Of a stretch of DNA of 64,000 bases, positions 50,884 through 64,000 are shown piece after piece. How positions within the stretch are numbered: the stretch's first letter is position 1; the number at the start of each line of letters is the position of its first letter. The notes beneath the pieces were generated by a model. The model was not told where the DNA came from and made no database searches. It saw nothing but the letters and a program-made list of their open reading frames with translations. The translations under genes were made by a program, and so were the position numbers. This stretch comes from Sipunculus nudus (lineage: Eukaryota; Annelida; Sipuncula; Golfingiida; Sipunculidae): positions 5,955,464-6,019,463 of the forward strand of contig CM049320.1 of the NCBI GenBank assembly GCA_026874595.1. The letters run 5' to 3'.

Positions 50884-50887
<4 letters not shown>
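50732..50887 (+). repeat. TRIM right terminal repeat with perfect B-box
   Basis: 156 bp. It contains GGTTCGAATCC, an exact B-box (GGTTCGANTCC), preceded by a damaged A-box (TACCTAAGCGG) 43 nt upstream. The interval is tRNA-like (AGCGGTTGGAACGCCGGAC). Confidence 0.65.

Positions 50888-50924
<37 letters not shown>
50888..50924. repeat. (TA)n microsatellite, right flank of the TRIM
   Basis: Probably the other half of the same TA tract, split by the insertion. Confidence 0.95.
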
Positions 50925-50927
<3 letters not shown>

Positions 50928-51026
50928 CTGGAGCCTCTCGAGTCAAAAGTCTGTGAAGTTCACGATTTCCTGGAACAGTTCGTCTCACAGTTGTGTGATT
51001 CGCATGCACCTTGTGCATTCTGACAG

Positions 51027-51414
51027 CCGGGGCGTCAATTCAGGGGGGTTGGGGTTTATACTTTTTAGCAAGGAGGATAGTCAATGAAATCATCCCCCTG
51101 ATATTCAGATAGTAATATGTATGTATTGGAAATGAAATATATTAATAATTAGAATCATAGACTTTGGTTCCATATCTTAGTTTACTATGAAATTTTGTAT
51201 ATCTAATCTAGTTTAGAATCATCATATACTGAATATATAATTCCTTATTTTTTTAAATCTGATACTTAATTGTCACAAAGACAATAAAAGGTATGTGTGT
51301 GTGTGTGTGTGTGTGAGGGTGTGTGTGTGTGTAAAAAAAAAAATGTCCCTACTTTGATTATCCTCCCATTCCTGCGAGTCATCCCCCACCCATGAAGATA
51401 AATTGACGTCATTG
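51027..51414 (+). mobile_element. MITE-like element E with internal (GT)n
   Basis: GGGGCGTCAATTCAGGGGGG; internal cccctgatattcagatagta, ggaaatgaaatatattaata, tttggttccatatcttagtt; end CTCCCATTCCTGCGAGTC ... ATAAATTGACGTCATTG. Ends share an inverted GACGTCAATT-like motif. A (GT)n tract occupies 51293-51334 at the place where the copy at 12875 has (TA)n. Confidence 0.6.
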
Positions 51415-53086
51415 CATAGTGGTATTACAATAAGGCGTAAAAGTTAATTAATAGTTATCCGAATAACGGTTGCATAAATATACTGATCTATAAGCAAGAG
51501 AGTTTATCGATAAGAATTTTTCGAGATGGCACATAAACGTCTCCGCCCTCTCTTGTCCAATATCCAATTTGAGGTAATTTTTTTTAAACAATCTGCTTTT
51601 GGTTTAAACCTGTGCTGCCTGGAAGCGTACGAGACAAATGATGATTGCATTCAAGGTCGTATATTTTTGCATATACACTCTTTGAATAAAAAAAAAAACA
51701 TTTAAGCACAATTTACCGGTATTCATAAAATTAAATAAACCATTAATATATAACCGGGACCGCTTGGACCGCTCAACCCTACAGGTAACGGACTGCCTAC
51801 TGCTCGAACGGACCAAGACGAAAAATGATTTGAAATATCTCTAGATTTATGGAAAAATAAGGGAAATCCCGTAGGATATACTTGGTATCAGTCCCTACAA
51901 TTCAAGACCAAATACGTGCATATCCAAGGCGCGGCGGGACAATAGTCCAGAAGGACCATGCACAATCAATTATAACATGGGTATGTAATATGGATAAAAT
52001 GCCAAAGTAGATATCCTTTGCTTATGAGATGCACCATACTTTAAATCTCAACTGCAGTATCCTCTTTTTTCAGAATATGAATAAAATTATCTGTATTGGA
52101 TCTGTCCTTAACACCCGACTGCAACGTCGTCGTATATAGACATTAAATTATAAGATACTTTACACGAAATGTATAGCGAAATGTAATGTTAAAATCAGTT
52201 TGTTCAAGGATATGATTATTAATTTTTATAGTCATAAATGACTCCGGTTAAACTGTTGAGAGTTGCTCGTATCGCTATATGTGGGGCTACTGTGTACGAA
52301 AACAATCTGTAACGCCGTTTCTACATCACACAGGATGTTAACACCTATAGGCCTATCTTAAAGATATAAGCGGTAACCAGATCCCACTGAGAATTCCATT
52401 TTACCGCATGTGTCATTCCGTATACCGCGGGCCCTGTAAACGATTTATGAAAAAATAACTAAACCGAAAAAAATACCAGTTACGCATACCCCGCTCCCGG
52501 TAAACGCAGTTTTATACTTTGATCTAACTTAACAAAACAAGTAAGCCGACAATTATTAGCATGTTAATTTTGTATCAGCCCCGCTACGATTACAATTAGT
52601 TTGTCTCTGTGAAATGGGCGCGGTGCTTGTCTAGGTGACCGTTTTGAAGCGCTCTTAACGACTCTGACACTGAGAACAGCACGCTTTGTCCTTCAGAACG
52701 AGAGACCGCTTCCAAAGAACTCTCAGGCACGGCTTCGCTAGGTCTTGAAATATGTGTGAATAAACCTCTAAAAGTGTACATCATTCGTCATTCCGGCGAT
52801 AGTATGTGTGTCAGTTAATCAATGAACTAAATAAATGAGCCGGAAACTCAGTTTATTACCATGGAAACGCATTTTAAATCCAGAAACCAGGAATAATATT
52901 GATATTAACATATATTTGGTTACAAAGCACTGGTTATCACCATCTTAAAATGTGATGGCCTTAATTAACGGTACAAAATGAATCTGGAAAGAGGTAATTC
53001 AATGCAGTGGTGGGGTCTTCCGGTATCAGGGAGTACGTGTACAGTGGTTATATACAGACTGACCACCCGCAGAGTATAACATGCCC
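51415..53086. other. No gene recognised
   Basis: Unassigned; a GC-richer patch at 52600-52790 has a short open frame of no known similarity. Confidence 0.35.
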
Positions 53087-53155
53087 TTATATATAGGCTC
53101 CTCAGAGCCAACCAGAACTCACACGTTTTTCCTGTTTTGAGGTCCCTTGCTCAGT
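53087..53155 (+). promoter_or_regulatory. Candidate TATA promoter with short first exon and donor
   Basis: TTATATATAGG (53087-53097) is a strong TATA box. About 57 nt later CA|GTAAGT (donor at 53154) is a perfect splice donor. A TATA-driven first non-coding exon would look like this, but no downstream plus-strand coding exon is recognisable in the window. Confidence 0.2.
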
Positions 53156-56100
53156 AAGTATAAGGTTAATCTGACCAGTAATAATGTAACAGTAATAATA
53201 TGTACTGTATCAATGGACATGACCATCTTCTAATTATCAAAATTTTCAATGTGTTAGTAACTGCGTCAGTGTGTAGGTGCTTAATTACTACAGTCCGTTC
53301 CATGAGCCCTCCCTGTCTGTCTTAAGAAAATGTATGGCAGAATTGCCAACTGAACTGATACCAAGGAGGAAAATAGAATATTAGAAGAAGAATATGGTAG
53401 CACCACTGACACAAACACCATGAAATATCAACCCAAAAGTCATTCAAAAATAATGTTAGACAAATAAAGTACACATTATCAAAATTTGGTACAAAATTGT
53501 TTCATATGGTGTATGCTTTTTTTAAATTTTATATTCATTTTCATATGATATTTTAATATCATTAAGTACACAGCTCAGCTTACTCTTTTTCTGGGACTAT
53601 AAAAATATTTTTTTTGTTTGTCAGTCACTATGGTTTTATATATCATCAATAAGTTATTTACCAATGTCTTATACATCTCTGATTACCTTGTTGCTTAAAT
53701 AAGAGCGGTTATTAAATGAAACATGTTGAATACACTTTTTTTCATATGATAACCACTCTTCGGGTTCAAGTAAACATATTTTGTAGGCATATATTGACTT
53801 GATATAAAGTGAAAATATATGATTTATTTGTGTATGTACCGTAGGGATTCCCTCCCAACCGGGAATAGGCTTACTATTTAATACAATATACTGGCTTGAC
53901 AGGTTTTAACTCATTTCAGCATTTCCTCACTTGCATCACAACATCTCGTTTTCATGTTCACTGTTTGATATTTGATGTGTATTTCCAGGGTTGACATCAG
54001 TGGGAATGAGCATAGAATAGAAAAGTGGGATACTTGTAATTAATGTTTAAAAAATCTGTTTAAATGTTTTTTAACCTTGTGTTTTAGCCGGGCCTAAAAC
54101 TACACTATATATGTTTGGCCCTGTCCACAATTATGTGCCTCGGATATATTCAGTAATGTCAGACCTCTAACTGGTCTTCATTGTAGCATTCGTCGGGATA
54201 CAGGGGGCCATTCTAATTTGTAGAATTAATTTAGTCATGCCAGTGACCAATGCTCTGACCGGTGTCCAGGGGTTAATTCGTTTCGTGACCTCCGCCGCGT
54301 CACGACATATCTTCACACTCAGTGAACCAGTACAGGTTGAACCACCTCATGATTTTTCATGAGCGGAAGGAACACCAAAATAGATGTTGCCCAGGAATTT
54401 GTGGAGATGACATAAAATATACTGATACCATATGGAAAGTTCAGGTTCTAATTAAACTTCAGTTTGGTGACTAATCCCATTAAACATCCATGAGCGTGCG
54501 TCAGGTGCAATAATTTTGCATGCCCCACAATTCTTTTTTTTTTTTTTGGTCAAAATTATGTTGTGTATATTTTAACTATTACTATAGCAGAAGTGTAGTT
54601 TTTATTGTTAAATTCTAAGTTAATATAATGATAATTTTTGTTTGCTTTAGTACCTCCCTTCACCTGGCAGAAGGAGCGCCCAAGGCTGAGGTCGCAGGAT
54701 CCCGACCATCTAGAGCTGACGAGCGCCTTATTTCTCTTTTTCTTTTTTGAACATCTGTACCGGGATCGGGACAATCCATTGCCCCGGGCCGTAATGTGGG
54801 GAAAACATGTGCCATTTCTTGATAGTGAGGTTTTATATTCTTTTTCCTGGTGAATGGCGTATCAAGACTTGTTGCGTTCCACGGGGAGGAAGATTATATA
54901 TACGTAAATTGATTCTGGTGGAGTAATTTGTGGACTAGGGGTCTTCAAGTGTATTACATTTTACAACAGTTTTTTTTGTTTTTTTTCCTTTTTAACATAT
55001 GTCAAACTGACCACCACTGAGCCGACACCTGGCCTTATAACGCTTATCTCCACCAGCAAGGAAATCGAATTTTTTATCAGCAATACCAACCAAAATCTAA
55101 AAATATAGATTAATATACGTAGACAGAAGCGAAGGTTCTTTTAATGATTTTACAAAGAAAGTACTTAGAGTTCTTCTCTTGTTGAATCCTCTTTATTTTT
55201 ATCACCATTTTATTAGCATGTTTAGTGTCTGAGAAAATCTACAAAAGTTCATTGCAAACAAACTGAATCCAAAACATTCCGAACTGAAACATAATCAGAC
55301 TGAAGGTTCCAGCAACTTTATTAGAATGTTAAAAAATATCTTGGTCGGAAAGGGAAGGTCTTTCCCAGGCAATATTCAGTCTTATCCCAAATCAAGAACT
55401 TTAAAAGCTTTCAACATACACTATACTTATCAAGGATTTTTTTAACATGTGGGAAGAGAGATAATGGCACATTTAATCCTTGTTTTTTTAATAAATAATG
55501 ATAAAAGACCCATGAGAGTGCTTACCACGGTCGACACTGTATGTTTTATTCAAATCAGTTCCCACGTAATCAACACAATCCAAGCAACAAAAAAGCAGAA
55601 AGACGTACAGACATGAATGAACATATTTCTTCTGTCTCTCTCGCGGAGGTTAAGATGAGTTATTTAAAAATATGAATACAGATGGCGCCACGTGACGGAT
55701 TGCAGATTTTGGTTGAAATGAAACTATACAAGTGCATGTTTTCGTTTGAGAGTAAAGCAATATTTTTATTTTTCTCATCATTCGACAACTTGCACATCTA
55801 TAGATATTTTGGACTTTATTTAATTTACACTAGAATCCCTTTTTTATCCATGATTTACTCGAATTTTTACAGGAAAAAAGCCTTCATTTACAGTTTTAAA
55901 CTGTTCCTGGTGGTTCTCGTTATATATTATACTTAAAATTTTGATAACTACATAATAATATTATGTTAGTGTCCTAAAATTACTTGATGACTTTGTTAAA
56001 TTGACTGCTTTAAGGCAAGCAGCGAAAAGAGCCTAATATTTCAAACAGGTTTTCAGGTTATTTATAAGTTGTATAAATACACTGCCTGTATGGCTTCAGT

Positions 56101-57596
56101 GACCCTGTCTCCAGCCCCACCCGCCGCGGAACTATCGTGACACCATGTGACGAGGTAAGTCCAAACAGATCCAGTCACATACTGCGCAGAATCACAAGAA
56201 TATGACTCTGCTGGTTGAGGTTTGTGGGCGTCAAAATCTGCCACCCACAATGCACCGGTGCTTCTTAATACACCTGCGGCGTAGGTATATATGTAGGGAA
56301 GAGGATAATGTACTCCGATCGAATATACGTGAGATGAGAATTGTTTCAAGGCAAATTAAAAAAAAACCTGCGTGTTTTTGTGGTGAGGTCTTTAAGGAAT
56401 AAGTAATAATCATACGCATGTGAATGTTAACAGGTGTTTCATTGAATTGCAACATTTTTTTTTATTTTAATGTTTGACAATTGAGACAAGAAGTCCCGGC
56501 CGTCCCGCGCTGCCCGACAGGAGGAGGTTAGTTTTGTGTAGAAACGGGAGGTAATGCATGCAGTAAAAAATCTAAAGCGAGATAGCAACATTAGCAAATG
56601 ATTCGGGACTGTCCAACAAAGACGGCATCCAAAGGAGTATGAAGGATAAAAAGGTGTTTTATTACCATGGATCCTGTCATAATTGCGCATTAATGCTTTG
56701 CATTCAGCGATAGTCAACCCTTTGAATTTTTCGCATCATATTTTTTTTTGGTATACAAGGGTACATTTGATTTGAAGTGTCGTTCGAGAAGAACTAGTAC
56801 AATAATTCTTATTCAGTAACGTTAATATGACCAGGGTTTTATTTTTAATATTTTAAACTGAGGAGTTCATCTACGGTCTGACAGGTTTACAATGAAATTA
56901 ACCTTACTTCCATTGCACGCGTGTCTATAAAGAAATAAGAACACCTGCACTTGATTTTTGGTTATAAACATGTCACAGTTAGCTCCGTGAGTCATGAATA
57001 TGTAATAAAGTACATGTAAACGGCATTAACCATTAATTAAATATTCATACTGAGGAAATGTTTATTGCCTCTCGAACAATTCAGTATGTTAAAAATAACA
57101 ATAACACCGGCCTAACGGATAGTTTAGCTACAAAATAATAAAAAAAGGAGAATATATCTCATCCCAAGGGTCGTAAATTTATGGCAAAATCATTCTCCAT
57201 ATGCATCTGATGTTTTTAATATTGTTTTAGTTTATTTGTGGAAAAAAGTAATTTATGTTACACCTATAATTTGACATCACAAAAATATCAAACAAAATGT
57301 TATGGACAACGGCGTAATGATATGTCAATTAAAAACATACAAAGCAGGATAGCACATGCTTAACCTGCTAAAACTGTGCGATCATTCCATAGCTTTGGTA
57401 TTGGAAACGCTTGTTATTACCGACCCAACTGATCAGATATGAGATGCAAACCATCCCCTAATAAATAAGCAAATGATGTCTTAACAGGAGCGGCTTCCCA
57501 ATCCAACCACGGTGTGGCGTGGGAATAAGACATTACTCATAACTTATCTTTATAGCTTTATCTATAAACATTTTTATAAACTTTGATATTTTATGG
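53156..57596. other. No gene recognised
   Basis: AT-rich unassigned DNA. Confidence 0.35.
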
Positions 57597-57815
57597 ATTG
57601 TACTATAATAAGTTACAAGAGCCACTCTCCATGGCTCAGATGTTGATATTTGCTATCCTGCAAGAATGGAGGAAACCGCAGAAATATACACCGACCTCTG
57701 ACAGGCCACTTCAGCCCACTTTCACAGCCACGCCGGGTATTAAACCCCAGTCGCCATGGGAGAGAGCCGAGCGTTTGGCTGTCCATGCCCAAGCTGGAAC
57801 TTTAACGGTGATGAA
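57597..57815 (-). mobile_element. SINE family A, degraded
   Basis: Plus-strand reading GAGCCACTCTCCATGGCTCA, ggaggaaaccgcagaaatat, CCCACTTTCACAGCCACGCC, gggtattaaaccccagtcgc is the complement of family A (compare 33560-33775). Confidence 0.65.
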
Positions 57816-59329
57816 TATGTTCATGCATTGAATGTTTAGAAATGGTTTCTTTATAGCAATCTATAGCTTAAAGCAGAATCAGAGTGACTAGAATGGCTTT
57901 GAAATTTCCAAGGCATGCTGAGCATTCATTTGCAAGGTTTTGTACGGTCTGATCTATATACTCGTGGGAGAACACCTGACCTTATTTCACCAGAGGACAT
58001 CTTACCATGTCTGTCCTGTCAATTAAAACTAGGTTACCTATTTGTCACAGGGGATTTGGTGATGTAGGCGATGTTCAGACCATATTGTGGACTCCTCCCG
58101 CTTAATGCGTAGTTAGAGTAAATGTATTCATGGAGTCTTTGGGGGGGGGGGGCATGTATATGCATAAGCACCTTGGCTGAAATTATTCTGGAGTTCTGAT
58201 GCCAGTTCTGTGTGGGGCTTTTGTAAATATTATATCTTTACATGACATCTGTAACCTGTTGGTGGTATTCCTCTGTGCAGCGGGCAGACCGAACAAATAT
58301 CCATACTAACTGATACTGTAAAATGCAAACCCCTTTTTTTGTTTTTCCTTTCAAACTTAAAATTTAACTTTTTAATTCTGATTCAATAAAAAATGAAATG
58401 GCATTGTTAAACATGTAATAAACATAGTAGAGGAGAAACAAAACAACAGGTTTTGAGGTACTGTCATGTAGTGGTTTGCTGTTACCGATTTCTTTAAATT
58501 TTGTACCATTTAAAATTGTAAATTTAAAAAACTGTTGAAATTTCACATACAAATGAAGGAGAGTCAAAAATGCATATACCACCAGAGGGAAAACTTCACC
58601 AGGTTTATATATATACTTCATAGGTCTTATATTCATTTTAAATGAATATTTGGCAGATTTTTATTCAAGGTGATTTTTACCAGCAATGCTATCTTAATGT
58701 TCCTTCGGATGAGTTCTGAATGACTGTTTCAGTCTATTAGTATAATATCAAAACCTATCACTAGCCCGTAATTCCACTCATTATGTCACTCCCAACTTTC
58801 TCACAGAGAAAAACTAAACATATCTGTCAGTATAGTTTATTCCAGTATCATTTCACGGGGACTGAGCCTTATCACATCAACAAAGGTATATCAATCAATA
58901 ATATACTACAAATATATCAAAGTAATTTTTATACCTTAAGTAAGTGCAGCTTTTACTGTCATGTGCATTACTTTTTTTCTTAAGCACATTGGTACTTATA
59001 ATAAGTAGAAAAACATATATCTTTTCAAGCAGTCTAATGCTATAACATATACAAAACAGCCTATTTCAAATTATTCATGCCTTGTATAATCTTAGTATCT
59101 TTGACATTTAGTACCTTAGTTCTCAAACAGCAAGAATCTGTAAGAACTGCTCTGAAACACCATAAACTGTGTACAGAGACAAAGTTCCATTCAACCATAG
59201 TAACAACACCATTCTGGTACACAAGAAACTATCTCGACCATCAATAAATATCTTTTCTTGTTCATCCCACAACTTTAAATTAGTGTAGGCCTAAGCTGTT
59301 TCTGAGTGTAAGCTAACTACCAGTACTCA
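57816..59329. other. No gene recognised; downstream of TPI
   Basis: AT-rich, with a G-run at 58141-58152 and possible distal TPI poly(A) signals. Confidence 0.35.
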
Positions 59330-59335
59330 TTTATT
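59330..59335 (-). terminator. Candidate TPI poly(A) signal AATAAA
   Basis: The plus strand reads tttatt, so the minus-strand transcript has AATAAA about 68 nt after the TPI stop. Further copies downstream (for example near 58837 and 58660) could give longer 3' UTRs. The choice of this first signal is inference. Confidence 0.45.
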
Positions 59336-59402
59336 CCCACAACTGTGCATGCAGCGAAAGTGAGATACATGAAAAAGAGGTTTGAGATGTAACAGGTACA
59401 AG

Positions 59403-63149
<3,747 letters not shown>

Positions 63150-64000
63150 CTATAAATTAATACAACAATACTGCTCAGTATTGGACATCTGATAGAAGAC
63201 ACTAAATCAGTGTTTATTTTTAGATTTTTTTAAATATTAGGAATATTCTAATAAAAAAATCTCCATACTCTGACTGGATTACTCATTACTATTACCGGTA
63301 CAAATATAATTCTTTGGATGATCTAGATGGTTAGCACTCAGAAACTATTAAGGATAAAAACATAAATTTTGCATGTTAATATTTTCATGAAGACAGGTTT
63401 GTATGGTGTAATGTTTTCTACATCTCCTGAAATTTTTTTTATTTTTTACTCTCTTAAGTCTGTTTCATGAGTGCTCAAAACACACAAACACATGTATAAT
63501 TTATTATAGGTCACAGCGACCTAATTTTTGGTACACAAGATTTACAAAGGATACACCTGGACCTTAGGTTAGCTGTGTCAAGGTCAAAAGGTGACCAGAG
63601 AGAACAACTGATTACAGACAAAGGATCATTGTTATATATCTGAGATGACCTGTAGTAAGCGTAGCTAAAAAGAGGGAAAAGGGCTACTAATATCATTTTT
63701 ACGTATATCAATGGTACCCCAAGCTCCTGTAGAAATAAGGGAATTTTAGAGGAGCATTTGAGACAAGAGTAATGGAAGTTAAAGGAATTTTGAGGTAAAA
63801 GTATTGGAAAAATATTGATTTGAAAATATATATTTTACTGCACAATCATGATTTACTTGGTTACTTGCTGTGACCCTAAGTTCCCCAAGGCTTCGAGCAA
63901 CAACTACAGGTCTGTTTGACTGGTTCAGATTGCAGTATTTTTATGACTGTAACACTTACATGCACAGGTCTACAAAAGAGTTGGATGTTGTAATTAATAA
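63150..64000 (-). other. TPI upstream intron sequence, running off the window
   Basis: No further TPI exon is recognisable up to the right edge, so this is intron upstream of the LIGEK exon. It includes one copy of a dispersed repeat at about 63508-63660. Confidence 0.7.
63508..63660 (+). repeat. Dispersed repeat with GTCACAGCGACCTAATTT
   Basis: The segment taggtcacagcgacctaatt ... gacaaaggatc ... atctgagatgac shares order and wording with 3077-3290 (taggtcgcagtgacctaatt ... gacaaaggttg ... catctgagata). The element class is unknown. Confidence 0.55.

Larger units (their letters stand above)
50454..50887 (+). mobile_element. TRIM-like miniature LTR retrotransposon, 434 bp
   Basis: Two direct terminal repeats (50454-50611 and 50732-50887) are about 87% identical by eye. 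Both start TGTTACGGGGTGACATAAAA and end TTTGTCTTTGTAACA, so each is bounded by TGTTAC/GTAACA inverted ends as LTRs are. Four bases after the left repeat, 50616 begins TGGGGGCTCTTCC, agreeing with 12 of the first 13 bases of the tRNA-Pro-type primer-binding site. Just before the right repeat is a polypurine tract, AAGAGGGGG (50721-50729). The ~120 bp between them has no coding capacity. Size and layout match TRIM elements. Both flanks are (TA)n, compatible with a 5 bp ATATA duplication that cannot be distinguished from the microsatellite. The alternative is two tandem SINEs, which would not explain the primer site and purine tract. Confidence 0.75.

Noticed and set aside
52596-52784. 62-codon minus frame in a GC-richer patch
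   Set aside because: In-frame stop directly upstream, no domain or matching exon; could be an exon remnant but unsupported.

Overview
This is a 64 kb piece of an animal nuclear genome. It is AT-rich, and almost all of it is interspersed and simple repeats with intron-sized gaps. The only confidently coding sequence has spliceosomal exons. The repeat content (tRNA-derived SINEs, jockey/CR1-like LINE remains, PIF/Harbinger and hAT-like elements, microsatellite-bearing MITEs, long TA/CT/CA tracts) and the style of the protein suggest an invertebrate, most likely a mollusc such as a bivalve. That placement is inference from general resemblance, not a search result.

Gene content. The one gene I can prove is triosephosphate isomerase (TPI, glycolysis) on the minus strand at the right end. 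Its last three coding exons (63149-63017, 60598-60425, 59521-59403) give the C-terminal 141 residues, including the catalytic glutamate loop, the YGG motif and the GGASL phosphate loop. The N-terminal exons lie beyond the right edge. The introns carry repeated copies of a local repeat, and one copy is interrupted by a 959 bp PIF/Harbinger element with perfect 18 bp inverted ends and a TTA target duplication.

Layout. 0-3.3 kb: an old copy of a common dispersed repeat, a 21 bp palindromic tandem array ending in a large hairpin, a decayed LINE, and a GACGG-rich repeat. 4.1-5.3 kb: a SINE next to the 3' end of a LINE. 5.3-28 kb: mostly unassigned AT-rich DNA with scattered SINEs, MITEs, a GAGTC-rich element, a diverged tandem duplication and a 650 bp GTAG/GGA low-complexity tract. 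28-36.6 kb: TA/GA and CT microsatellite clusters, more SINEs including a tandem pair with a tRNA-like head, and one weak exon candidate. 36.6-50 kb: assorted repeats, a 160 bp tandem repeat flanked by 57 bp direct repeats, and a hAT-like MITE. 50.4-51.4 kb: a miniature LTR retrotransposon (TRIM) and a MITE copy. 52-59 kb: largely featureless apart from one SINE and a possible TATA promoter with a splice donor. 59.3-64 kb: TPI.

The most interesting item is the TRIM at 50454-50887. It has two ~157 bp direct terminal repeats (TGTTAC...GTAACA), a primer-binding site resembling the tRNA-Pro type, a polypurine tract, and A-box/B-box (RNA polymerase III-type) motifs inside each terminal repeat. It sits in a TA microsatellite.
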